From NCBI GenBank assembly GCA_017436785.1, contig JAFSCK010000088.1, positions 1 to 64,000 on the forward strand: a stretch of DNA of 64,000 nucleotides. Reading direction: 5' to 3'. The stretch is from Oscillospiraceae bacterium (lineage in GTDB: Bacteria > Bacillota > Clostridia > Oscillospirales > Oscillospiraceae). Of the stretch, positions 15,342 to 23,703 are shown piece by piece. The translations under genes and the position numbers were made by a program. The first letter of the stretch is position 1. Each line of letters opens with the position of its first letter. The notes under the pieces are model-generated. The model was not told where the DNA came from. It did not search any database and saw only the letters and a program-made list of their open reading frames with translations.

Positions 15342-17973
15342 ACGAATCACAGCGCTGCTGCTGAGCCTGTTTCTGCTGTTGACCTCAGTGCCTGCGGTGC
15401 AGGCGGCAGAGGAAACGGAGGAATCCCAGCCGCAGCCGGTGAAGTACACGGTATCGAATTTGGAAAGCTTCCTTTCTCTGGCAGAAAACTGCCGTCTGGA
15501 TGCTTACAGCGAGAATCTGCGGGTGGTCCTGCGGGCGAATATTGATTTGACCGGTACCGGTTTTTCCGGGATCCCGACCTTTGCCGGTACTTTTGAAGGA
15601 AACGGCTATACCATCAAGGGCCTCAGCATTACCAAAGAAGGCTCTTATCAGGGGCTATTTCGTTATTTGACAGATACTGCCGTTGTCAAAGACCTAAAGG
15701 TGATCGGAACGGTCCAGCCTGCAGGAAGCCGCAGCCGGGTAGGCGGAATTGCCGGAAGCAATTTAGGCCAGATCCTCAATTGCAGCTTTACAGGCTCTGT
15801 GTCCGGAAGCGAATATATTGGCGGCATCGTGGGCACCAATGGTGTCAGCGGTGTGGTCGAGGGCTGCAAAGTAAGCGGAAGAGTATTTGGCAGCCACTTT
15901 ATCGGCGGCATCGCGGGTGAAAATAAAGGCGTTGTTCGCAGCTGTACAAACGAGGCAAAGATCAACGATACCTCGGTCCAGAATACCGTGGACCTGTCAG
16001 AGATCACGCTGGATACCATCACCGGCTCCGAATCGGTCAATGCGGTAACGGATATCGGCGGTATTGCGGGAACCAGCACCGGTGTGATCCGGAACTGTGT
16101 GAATCAGGCGGATGTGGGCTACCAGCATATGGGCTACAACATCGGAGGCATTGCCGGTACACAGTCCGGAACCCTGACGGATTGTGAAAACTATGGTCAT
16201 ATCCGGGGCAGAAAGGAAGTCGGCGGTATCGTCGGTCAGCTGGAGCCTACGGCACTGATCGCCTATGAGGAGGATGCCCTGCAGATCCTCCAGAAGCAGA
16301 TCGAGGCCATGGGCGGAACCATTGGCGCAACAGTTTCTAATGTAAAAGGCATCGGCGATCAGATCGTGACGCAGGTAGATGATTTGAAATCGCATATCAC
16401 CGATGCACAGGATGCCATGGATTCTCTGATCCCTGACCGGGAGGATCCGGAGCTGCCGGATAAGGATACCATTCAGGCTGCGAAAAATACCATCAGCAGC
16501 AGCATTTCCGGGATGACGGAGACCCTGCGGGGCATGCAGGATACGGCATACAGCTCTATGGGAGCGCTCTCTACCAATCTGCATACCATGCAGAGCCAGC
16601 TCAATGCCATGCGCAATACGCTGGGGAATATTTCGGAGACCTTAGGCGGCAGCATCACGGACGTATCGGATGACGATACAGAGCTGAATCTGACGGGAAA
16701 GGTATCCAACTGCCGAAATGAGGGCAGTGTTCTGGCTGACCGGAATGCTGGCGGCATCGCCGGTGCCATGGCCATGGAAAATGATCTGGACCCGGAGGAG
16801 GATTGGACCATTCTTGGCAACAACTCTCTGAATTTTGAGAGTGAGCTTCGCGCTGTTATTGTTGACAGCAGCAATTTAGGACAAGTTACCTGTAAAAAGC
16901 AAAATGCCGGCGGCATCGTTGGTTGGCAGTCCATGGGCCTTGTGAGATCCAGCATCAACACAGGAAACGTGGTGGCTGATGGTGCAGAATATGTTGGCGG
17001 CATCAGTGGACAAAGTCTGGGCTTTATCCGCAGCAGCGCTGTAAAATGCACCATTTCCGGCTCTGCCCACATGGGCGGTGTGGCAGGTGCCGCATCCGTG
17101 GTTTCTGACTGCCGCAGTGTGGTGAAGCAGATCGGCGGCAAGGAGAAAACCGGTGAGGTTCTGGGTGCGTGGACAGAAAGCATTACGGATCAGCAGCAGC
17201 CTGTTTCTGGGAATTTCTACTTCACTGTAGCAGAGGACCGGGGGGCCATAGATGGCATCAGCTATGCAGGACAGGCGGAACCCTTGACAAGGGAAGCCTT
17301 CCTTGCACTGGAGGATGTTCCGGAGTATTTTGCTAACGTAACCCTTACCTTCCGCTATCCCAGCGGACTGGAACGGGTCTTTGCAGTTACCTTGGGAGAA
17401 GCCTTCCCAACGTACTGGATCCCACCCATTCCTCCCAAACAGGGTGCAGATGTCTTCTGGACAGGGATAGAAGCAGATACCTTCGATCAGGTGCTGTTTG
17501 ACATGGACTTCGAGGTGGAGTACCGGGAAAAGCAAAAGGTACTGAAAAGTGATGTGCTGGATGGCGTTCGGCCTGTCATGCTGGCAGAGGGCTGCTTTGA
17601 GCATCAGGCGGTGCTGGCTGTGAAGCCTTGTGAAAAGACGGTGCCGGTAAAGGAAGGGAAGACCCTTCTGGAAAGCTGGGATTTTGCAGCAACAGGCGTA
17701 GAAAGTATGACAACATTGCGGATCCGCCTGCCGGAGGGGACGGATGAAAGACGCGTCACGCTGATGCTGTGCGGTGCGGATGGAAGCTGGCGTGCGGCCA
17801 ATGCAGTGATACAGGGCACCTACCTGACCACGGACCTGCAAACAGGAGATTGCGCTGTTGCACTGGTGGAAAATCCCGACTACACTGCGGTTTGGATCGG
17901 TGCCGGCTGTGCAGCAGCATTGCTCCTGATCCTTGCAGGAAGAAAGCGAAAGAAAAAGAAACAGCAGGCATAA
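15334..17973 (+). CDS. Surface protein with GLUG repeats and C-terminal membrane anchor
   Basis: The 879-residue protein has a signal peptide (ending near VQAAEE), then many GLUG-type repeats of the form GGIAGxNxGxIxNC between residues about 75-310 and 465-610. A helical, probably coiled-coil stretch lies between them (about 315-450). After it come beta-rich regions. A transmembrane helix (VWIGAGCAAALLLILAG) and a basic tail KRKKKK anchor it. GLUG repeats form beta-helical stalks in cell-surface and adhesin proteins. The ATG at 15334, after AAGGAGG, overlaps the exporter stop by eight bases, so the two are translated together. The precise role is unknown; the pairing with an MMPL exporter is the best clue. 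Confidence 0.8.
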   Translation: MRKRITALLLSLFLLLTSVPAVQAAEETEESQPQPVKYTVSNLESFLSLAENCRLDAYSENLRVVLRANIDLTGTGFSGIPTFAGTFEGNGYTIKGLSITKEGSYQGLFRYLTDTAVVKDLKVIGTVQPAGSRSRVGGIAGSNLGQILNCSFTGSVSGSEYIGGIVGTNGVSGVVEGCKVSGRVFGSHFIGGIAGENKGVVRSCTNEAKINDTSVQNTVDLSEITLDTITGSESVNAVTDIGGIAGTSTGVIRNCVNQADVGYQHMGYNIGGIAGTQSGTLTDCENYGHIRGRKEVGGIVGQLEPTALIAYEEDALQILQKQIEAMGGTIGATVSNVKGIGDQIVTQVDDLKSHITDAQDAMDSLIPDREDPELPDKDTIQAAKNTISSSISGMTETLRGMQDTAYSSMGALSTNLHTMQSQLNAMRNTLGNISETLGGSITDVSDDDTELNLTGKVSNCRNEGSVLADRNAGGIAGAMAMENDLDPEEDWTILGNNSLNFESELRAVIVDSSNLGQVTCKKQNAGGIVGWQSMGLVRSSINTGNVVADGAEYVGGISGQSLGFIRSSAVKCTISGSAHMGGVAGAASVVSDCRSVVKQIGGKEKTGEVLGAWTESITDQQQPVSGNFYFTVAEDRGAIDGISYAGQAEPLTREAFLALEDVPEYFANVTLTFRYPSGLERVFAVTLGEAFPTYWIPPIPPKQGADVFWTGIEADTFDQVLFDMDFEVEYREKQKVLKSDVLDGVRPVMLAEGCFEHQAVLAVKPCEKTVPVKEGKTLLESWDFAATGVESMTTLRIRLPEGTDERRVTLMLCGADGSWRAANAVIQGTYLTTDLQTGDCAVALVENPDYTAVWIGAGCAAALLLILAGRKRKKKKQQA

Positions 17974-17980
17974 TAGAAAA

Positions 17981-18024
17981 GCAGCCCGGCATTCCTTACC
18001 AAAAGGAGTTCCGGGCTGTTTTTG
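17981..18024 (+). terminator. Terminator of the MMPL/GLUG operon
   Basis: CAGCCCGG and CCGGGCTG pair around a longer inner stem, followed by TTTTTGT. Confidence 0.85.
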
Positions 18025-18111
18025 TGACATAGTTACAGAGGAAAAAATTCCCTTATCATATAATCATGCTGTGTGAGTTTCGTAGAATTTCGTTTGACAG
18101 ATAAATCCGTC

Positions 18112-18140
18112 TTTACAAGGGGAAGCAGGGCTGTTATAAT
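18112..18140 (+). promoter_or_regulatory. Promoter of the flavin/Rnf-like operon
   Basis: TTTACA and TATAAT with a 17-base spacer, about 50 bases before the lipoprotein start. Confidence 0.75.
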
Positions 18141-18189
18141 AGCGATAGCTTAGAAATCTTGCAAAAACAATCTCTGGAGGTAATACAAA

Positions 18190-19287
18190 ATGAAAAAAAT
18201 ATCATTCTTCCTGACCCTTGCGCTGTTGGTATCCATGCTGGCAGGCTGCGCAGGTACCCCCGTGGTATATTATACCGACTGTACATGTCCTGTGGACAGT
18301 CATGAGGCCAGTGTACAGGCAACTACCCCTGCGGCTCCCGTTCCCGAAGCACCTGCTGTGGAAGGTGCCTTGAAGACCGGCCTGCACATTGCTACCGGTA
18401 TTTCCGACAGCAAGTCCGCTGCTGCTGAGGAAGCTGGTGAGGCAAAATACGATGTGACCATGGTAGCCGTTCTGGTGGATGACAGCGGTGTCATTCGGGA
18501 TTGCATCATCGATGGCATCTCTACTTCTATTCAGTTCGATACCTATGGCAGCCTCAAGACCCAAGTAGACGAGGAAACGGTTTTGACCAAGAATGAGCTT
18601 GGTGAGAATTACGGTATGGTGGCATGGGGTGGTGCCATTGCGGAATGGGATGAGCAGGCTGCTGCACTGGCCTCCTATGCTGTAGGCAAGACTGTGGAAG
18701 AACTGAAAAACGGTGCCATTGACGAGACCGGTAAGGCCCCCGCAGGCTCGGATCTGGCCTCCTCCGCTACCATTTATCTGGGCGGCTATGTGTCTGCCAT
18801 TGAAGCAGCTGTTGCCAAGGCAGTGCACTTGGGTGCACAGTCCGGCGATACACTGAAGCTTGCAACCATCACCGGGATCGACAGCAGCAAGAGTGCGGAT
18901 GCCGAAAACGCTGGCAATGCTCAGCTGGATGCCAATGTCACGGCCATGACCATGAACGGCGAGACCATTACCTCCTGTGTCATCAATGCCGTTCAGGCAA
19001 AGGTTGCCTTTGATGCTACCGGTGCGATCACCTCTGACGTTTCTGCACCTGTTCAGACGAAGAATGAGCTGGGTGAAAACTATGGCATGGTGGCATGGGG
19101 CGGCGCCATCGCAGAGTGGGATGCACAGGCTGCTTCCTTCGCTTCTTACGTTACCGGTAAGACCGCGGCAGATGTTGCAGGGATTGCGGTGGATGCAGGC
19201 ACCAAGCCCACAGAGGCAGACCTGACCAGCTCTGTTACCATTGCCATCGGCGGTTTCCAGGCGCTGATCGCTAAGGCTGCCCAGTAA
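18190..19287 (+). CDS. Two-repeat FMN-binding-like lipoprotein of the Rnf-like operon
   Basis: This 365-residue lipoprotein (lipobox LAGC, lipidated C20) has a short linker and then two homologous repeats of about 150 residues (about 59-212 and 221-364). Each repeat contains the nearly identical block KNELGENYGMVAWGGAIAEW. Each ends with a motif that resembles the ApbE flavinylation site D-x-x-S/T-G-A-T but with G changed: D188-LASSAT and D344-LTSSVT. This position, just before a hydrophobic helix, is where FMN_bind domains carry their flavin threonine. It is followed with no gap by apbE, so covalent FMN on T194 and T350 is a reasonable inference, not a proven one. It may relay electrons outside the membrane. 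GGAGG precedes the start. Confidence 0.7.
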   Translation: MKKISFFLTLALLVSMLAGCAGTPVVYYTDCTCPVDSHEASVQATTPAAPVPEAPAVEGALKTGLHIATGISDSKSAAAEEAGEAKYDVTMVAVLVDDSGVIRDCIIDGISTSIQFDTYGSLKTQVDEETVLTKNELGENYGMVAWGGAIAEWDEQAAALASYAVGKTVEELKNGAIDETGKAPAGSDLASSATIYLGGYVSAIEAAVAKAVHLGAQSGDTLKLATITGIDSSKSADAENAGNAQLDANVTAMTMNGETITSCVINAVQAKVAFDATGAITSDVSAPVQTKNELGENYGMVAWGGAIAEWDAQAASFASYVTGKTAADVAGIAVDAGTKPTEADLTSSVTIAIGGFQALIAKAAQ

Positions 19288-20310
19288 ATGAAAAGAATTA
19301 TTTCTCTGCTTGTCCTGGCTGCACTGCTGCTGTCCGGCTGTGCCGGTCGGCAGACGGAGAAAAAACAGTATCAGGCCACCTTTCTGACCCTGTTTGACAC
19401 CGTAACGTCCATTGTTGGCCGTGCAGACAGTGAAGAGGCCTTTCGTCAGACGGCCCAGTCTATCCATGACGAATTGCTGGAATACCATCAACTCTTTGAT
19501 ATCTACAACGATTATGATGGCGTTGCAAACCTGAAAACCATCAATGACAACGCAGGACTTGCCCCTGTAAAGGTGGATGGACGTATTCTGGCATTGCTGA
19601 AGGATTGCAAGACCTATTATGAAGCAACAGGCGGCAAGGTGAATGTGGCGATGGGCAGCGTTTTGCGGCTGTGGCACGAGGCCAGAGAGGATGGTATCAA
19701 CGATCCGGTCCATGCCTATCTCCCGGATCGGGCGAAGCTGGAGGCAGCTGCGGAGCATATGGACCTTTCTGCGGTGATCGTGGATGAAGCAGCATCTACC
19801 GTCTTTATCACTGACCCGCAGGTAAGACTGGATGTAGGTGCCATTGCGAAGGGCTGGTCAGTGCAGCAGGTCTGTGCGTCAGCGCCTTCCGGTCTTCTGA
19901 TCAGCGTAGGCGGAAATGTTTGTGCAACAGGCCCCAAGGATGAGACCGGAACTCCGTGGGTGGTGGCAGTACAGAACCCGGATGGGGGAGACGAGCACCT
20001 TCATACCCTTTACCTGTCCCGTGGAAGTATGGTCACCAGTGGTGACTATCAGCGGGCCTATGTGGTAGATGGGGAGTTGTACCATCATATCATTGATCCG
20101 AATACCCTGTATCCCTCCACCCAGTGGCGCTCTGTGACCATCGTCTGTCCGGACTCCGGTCTGGCAGATGCCCTGTCTACAGCATTGTTTGTCCTTTCTC
20201 TGGAGGAGGGGCAGAAGCTGCTGGAACAGTTTGATGCCAAGGCTATGTGGGTAGACCGGGAAGGAAACCGGTTCTATAGCCCGGAATTTGAAAATTTGAT
20301 CCGAACATAA
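19288..20310 (+). CDS. apbE: FAD:protein FMN transferase, lipoprotein
   Basis: The 340-residue ApbE-family enzyme moves FMN from FAD onto a Ser/Thr of target proteins outside the membrane. Its signal ends in LLSGC (C18). The family core is seen in FLTLFDTVTSIVG, in KVNVAMGSVLRLWHEAR, in LDVGAIAKGWSVQ and in VTSGDYQRAYVVDG...HHIIDP, which hold the Mg and FAD sites. Its ATG comes directly after the lipoprotein stop, with rnfC 22 bases later. Its likely substrates are RnfG, RnfD and probably the upstream lipoprotein. Confidence 0.93.
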   Translation: MKRIISLLVLAALLLSGCAGRQTEKKQYQATFLTLFDTVTSIVGRADSEEAFRQTAQSIHDELLEYHQLFDIYNDYDGVANLKTINDNAGLAPVKVDGRILALLKDCKTYYEATGGKVNVAMGSVLRLWHEAREDGINDPVHAYLPDRAKLEAAAEHMDLSAVIVDEAASTVFITDPQVRLDVGAIAKGWSVQQVCASAPSGLLISVGGNVCATGPKDETGTPWVVAVQNPDGGDEHLHTLYLSRGSMVTSGDYQRAYVVDGELYHHIIDPNTLYPSTQWRSVTIVCPDSGLADALSTALFVLSLEEGQKLLEQFDAKAMWVDREGNRFYSPEFENLIRT

Positions 20311-20332
20311 CAGAAATTGAGGTGAAAACCAA

Positions 20333-21643
20333 ATGAAACACCTGTTTTTTGGTGGTATCCACCCCAAATACAATAAGGAAATGTCAACGCAGATCACGAC
20401 ATTTCATTCCATCACCCCCAAGCAGGTGGTGATCCCCATGCAGCAGCATATCGGTGCGCCCTGTACGCCTCTGGTGGCAGTGGGCGACCGGGTGCTGCGG
20501 GGACAGAAGATCGGCGACGGTGAGGGCCTGTGCGTGCCAGTCCATGCCTCCGTTTCCGGCACTGTAGTCGCCATTGAGCCCCGTCCCCATACCAGCGGAC
20601 GGCTGGTGAATGCGATCGTTATCGAAAATGATTTTCAGGATGCAACGGTTGCACTATCCGGCAACGACCTGCCTTTGGAGCAGCTGGATTCTGATGAGAT
20701 TCTCCATGCCGTTCGGGAGGCCGGTATCGTCGGTATGGGCGGCGCAGCCTTCCCCGGCAATGTGAAGGCCCTGTCTGCCATGGGGAACGTCGATACTTTG
20801 ATCGCAAATGCCTGCGAATGTGAGCCCTATATCACCGCGGACGACTCTCTGCTGCGGACCGATCCGGAGCATGTGCTGGAAGGTATGCAGATTCTGAAGC
20901 AGGTTCTGAAGCCCAACAGGGCAATTCTGGCGGTGGAAGACAATAAGGCAGAGGCAATTGCAAAGGTCAACAGCATTCTGAAAAACTATCCCGGCATCGA
21001 GCTGGCAGTGCTGCCTACCCGCTATCCGCAGGGTGCGGAAAAGCAGCTGATCCAGGCGCTGACAAAGCGGGAGGTCCCTCCCGGACAGCTGCCGGTCTCT
21101 GTGGGCTGCGCTGTGTTTAATGTCTCTACCTACGCAGCCATCTACCGGGCAGTCCGCTTGGGAATGCCCCTGATCCAGAGAATCGTGACCATCTCCGGCG
21201 AGGCCATTGCAGAGCCTCAGAATTTCATCGTTCGTATCGGAACGCCGTTCCATGACCTGATCGAGGTTGCCGGCGGCCTGCACGATAAGACCGAGCGCGT
21301 CATCAGCGGCGGTCCTATGATGGGCATTGCCCAGAGTGATCTGGCAGTTCCCGTTATCAAGGCAACCAACTCCATTTTGTGTCTGCTGAAGGATCAAAAT
21401 GGTGCTGCGGAGAATCCTGTCTGCCTGCGCTGCGGCAAGTGCGTTTCCGTTTGCCCCATGCGTTTGCAGCCGCTGTATATGTACCGCTTTACTAATGCCG
21501 GAAGGGTGGAGGAGCTGAAGCGGCTGAATGTACTGGACTGCATTGAATGCGGCAGCTGTGCATTTACCTGTCCCGGCAAGCTGCCTCTGGTGGAGCGCTT
21601 CCGCAAGGGCAAACAAATGGTAAGGGAGGCAAGTGCAAAATGA
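20333..21643 (+). CDS. rnfC: Rnf-type electron transport subunit C
   Basis: The 436-residue RnfC-like subunit is the cytoplasmic NADH- or ferredoxin-facing part of Rnf. It has the N-terminal barrel-sandwich hybrid domain (KHLFFGGIHPKYNKE), the Complex I 51 kDa-like fold with GVVGMGGAAFP-type glycine-rich FMN/NADH region (GIVGMGGAAFPGN), CECEPYITADD, and two [4Fe-4S] clusters: CLRCGKCVSVCP and CIECGSCAFTCP. Length is normal. It overlaps rnfD by four bases. No RnfB is encoded nearby, so how it receives electrons is open. Confidence 0.92.
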   Translation: MKHLFFGGIHPKYNKEMSTQITTFHSITPKQVVIPMQQHIGAPCTPLVAVGDRVLRGQKIGDGEGLCVPVHASVSGTVVAIEPRPHTSGRLVNAIVIENDFQDATVALSGNDLPLEQLDSDEILHAVREAGIVGMGGAAFPGNVKALSAMGNVDTLIANACECEPYITADDSLLRTDPEHVLEGMQILKQVLKPNRAILAVEDNKAEAIAKVNSILKNYPGIELAVLPTRYPQGAEKQLIQALTKREVPPGQLPVSVGCAVFNVSTYAAIYRAVRLGMPLIQRIVTISGEAIAEPQNFIVRIGTPFHDLIEVAGGLHDKTERVISGGPMMGIAQSDLAVPVIKATNSILCLLKDQNGAAENPVCLRCGKCVSVCPMRLQPLYMYRFTNAGRVEELKRLNVLDCIECGSCAFTCPGKLPLVERFRKGKQMVREASAK

Positions 21644-22581
21644 AATTGACGGTTGCTTCTTCGCCTCATATTCGAGGCAATTTCCGCACCAATCGGATCA
21701 TGATGGACGTGGTTCTGGCTCTGCTGCCTGCGTTGGCAGTAGGCATCTGGCAGTTTGGCTTACGGGCACTGGCCGTGACATCCATCTGTATTGGTGCAGC
21801 CATTGTTACCGAGTGGCTGTACAGCGTGATAACGAAGAACAGAAACACCGTAGTGGACGGCAGTGCCATCGTCACCGGACTGCTGCTGGCCATGACCCTG
21901 CCGCACACGGTTCCTTACTGGCAGGCAGCACTTGGCAGTGTGTTTGCCATTGCTGTTGTAAAGTGCCTCTGCGGCGGTTTGGGACAGAATATTTTCAACC
22001 CTGCGCTGGCGGGTCGTGCCTTTTTGCTGCTGATCTGGCCTGTGGGCCTGACCCGGTATACCGGCGTGGATGGCATTACTGCTGCGACGCCTCTGCACCA
22101 TATGGTGATGCCTGCCCTGCCGGAGGAATCCGTTTTGGATATGTTCCTCGGCAATTGCCCCGGCTCCATTGGTGAGATCTCCGCACTGGCTCTGTTGATC
22201 GGCGGCGGCTATCTTCTGTACCGTAAGGTGATCTCTATCCGCATCCCCGCAGCCTATCTGGGTGCGGTGGCGGTGCTGACACTGGTTTTCCACAAGACCG
22301 ATGCGCCTGTGGCTTGGATGCTCTACAGCTTGTTCTCCGGCGGTGTGATGCTGGGTGCCATCTTCATGGCAACGGACTATGCCACCTCTCCTGCAACTCC
22401 TGTGGGTCAGGTGATCTATGGCATTGGCTGCGGCGTGCTGACGGTTCTGTTCCGGTACTATGGCCTGTTCCCGGAGGGTGTTACCTATGCCATTTTGATC
22501 ATGAATGCCTTTGTCTGGTTCATTGACCGACATACGGCCATGCGCCGCTTCGGCACGAAGAAGGGAGGCACCGGGAAATGA
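21640..22581 (+). CDS. rnfD: Rnf-type electron transport subunit D
   Basis: The 313-residue RnfD/NqrB family membrane protein has about nine or ten helices and the FMN-carrying motif D-Y-A-T-S-P-A-T-P-V-G in one of the later loops; the threonine there is flavinylated by ApbE in known RnfD/NqrB proteins. The N-terminal SSPHIRGNFRTNRIMMDVVLALLP is typical. The ATG at 21640 overlaps the rnfC stop (ATGA) and follows GGGAGG; a longer reading is in frame but lies within rnfC. It overlaps rnfG by four bases. Confidence 0.93.
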   Translation: MKLTVASSPHIRGNFRTNRIMMDVVLALLPALAVGIWQFGLRALAVTSICIGAAIVTEWLYSVITKNRNTVVDGSAIVTGLLLAMTLPHTVPYWQAALGSVFAIAVVKCLCGGLGQNIFNPALAGRAFLLLIWPVGLTRYTGVDGITAATPLHHMVMPALPEESVLDMFLGNCPGSIGEISALALLIGGGYLLYRKVISIRIPAAYLGAVAVLTLVFHKTDAPVAWMLYSLFSGGVMLGAIFMATDYATSPATPVGQVIYGIGCGVLTVLFRYYGLFPEGVTYAILIMNAFVWFIDRHTAMRRFGTKKGGTGK

Positions 22582-23162
22582 AAAGAATTGTGTTTGCCCT
22601 GCTTTTGGCGGTGCTGGTGCTCTTTGGCGCCTCTTTGGGCCTGAATGGCATTGCAGCAAAGAACGCGCAGAAGGAGCATCTGTGGCTGATGCAGACCCTG
22701 CTGCCCGGCAGCGAAAGCTTCACGGTAGAGCCTTATGCCGGTGAGGATACCAATATCCGCTCTGTCCACAAGGCAGAAAACGGCTTCGTGGTGGAGACTG
22801 TTACCTACGGCTATGCCGATGAAATGACGGTAGTGGTTGGTGTCAATAACGAGGGTAAGGTAACCGGGCTGGTGGTTCTGGAAGCCCATGAGACCTTGGG
22901 CCTTGGCAGCAAAGCCCTGACGGACCATGTGTTCCTTTCTCAGTTCCTGAATAGATCCGGCAGCTTTGCTGTGGCTTCCCATGACGCAGACGCCTTCAGC
23001 GGTGCCACCGCAGAGGCAGAGCCGGAGGGCGACAGCGTTGAGGTGGACGGCATTACGGGAGCTACCGTTACGTCCAAGGCAGTTGTCCGGTGTGTCAATT
23101 CCGCAGTAGCCTATGTGACCGGTGCGGATGCAGTATCTGCTGCCACATCTTGGGGAGGTTGA
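22578..23162 (+). CDS. rnfG: Rnf-type electron transport subunit G with two flavinylation motifs
   Basis: The 194-residue protein has one N-terminal transmembrane helix and an outside FMN_bind domain. It has the canonical flavin motif D157-GITGAT163 followed by VTSKAVV, and a second copy just upstream, D138-AFSGAT144. RnfG normally has only one. It may therefore carry two FMN, or one site may be a decoy; this needs testing. Length is normal. It starts by overlapping rnfD and precedes a small membrane protein gene by three bases. Confidence 0.9.
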   Translation: MKRIVFALLLAVLVLFGASLGLNGIAAKNAQKEHLWLMQTLLPGSESFTVEPYAGEDTNIRSVHKAENGFVVETVTYGYADEMTVVVGVNNEGKVTGLVVLEAHETLGLGSKALTDHVFLSQFLNRSGSFAVASHDADAFSGATAEAEPEGDSVEVDGITGATVTSKAVVRCVNSAVAYVTGADAVSAATSWGG

Positions 23163-23165
23163 GCC

Positions 23166-23600
23166 ATGAAGAAAAATACGTATACCCTGAATACGCTGCT
23201 GGTTGCCGTATTGACCATCGTTTTGCTGGCAGCAGTTCTGGTGCGGACTTTTGCTCCCCGGATGATCCTGCCTTTGCTGGATGTACCCAATATGGTGCTG
23301 ATCTCGCTGGCAGCATTGCTCTTGGATCACTACATAGCGCCCGGTGCCAAGCGCTGCTATATCTGCATCCCTGTGTTTTCTGCACTCACCTTCGGCCTGC
23401 TGCCCTTTGCGGCCTGCTTCGTAGGTGCGGGGGAGGCAGTGAAGCTGGGAATCCTTGGCGGTGTTGTCTTTACTGCCGCGACTTGGCTGTTCTCCTCTAT
23501 GGCGGACCGCCTGTCTTCCGGTCCTGCTGCGAAAGCGGCCCCGGTGGTCAGTGCATTGGGACTGTATCTTGCAGCCCAGTGCCTGATGGGAATGTTTTAA
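23166..23600 (+). CDS. Four-helix membrane protein ending the Rnf-like operon
   Basis: I do not recognise this 144-residue protein. Four hydrophobic segments are clear at about 8-28, 35-53, 65-105 (perhaps two) and 120-143. It is too short for RnfA or RnfE (each about 190-200 residues with six helices) and lacks their paired cysteine arrangement, though it has C63, C66 and C83 near the third helix. Its place, three bases after rnfG and before the operon terminator, suggests it is a subunit of the same complex that replaces the missing RnfA/RnfE or helps assembly. Start ATG follows GGGGAGGTTGAGCC. Confidence 0.6.
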   Translation: MKKNTYTLNTLLVAVLTIVLLAAVLVRTFAPRMILPLLDVPNMVLISLAALLLDHYIAPGAKRCYICIPVFSALTFGLLPFAACFVGAGEAVKLGILGGVVFTAATWLFSSMADRLSSGPAAKAAPVVSALGLYLAAQCLMGMF

Positions 23601-23604
23601 TTGT

Positions 23605-23639
23605 AAAAAGTGCAGCTGAACCTTCGGCTGCACTTTTTT
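23605..23639 (+). terminator. Terminator of the Rnf-like operon
   Basis: AAAAAGTGCAGC and GCTGCACTTTTTT pair around TGAACCTTCG. Confidence 0.9.
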
Positions 23640-23640
23640 A

Positions 23641-23669
23641 TTGCTATCTCCGGCGTGGCTGTGTATAAT
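23641..23669 (+). promoter_or_regulatory. Promoter of nudC
   Basis: TTGCTA and TATAAT with a 17-base spacer, about 35 bases upstream of the start. Confidence 0.65.
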
Positions 23670-23703
23670 AAAACGGAATTATGAAAGAAAAGAGTGAAGT
23701 TGT

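Noticed and set aside
18202..19758. Long minus-strand frame opposite the two-repeat lipoprotein and apbE
   Set aside because: No family match and no start signal; both plus-strand genes have lipoboxes and motifs.
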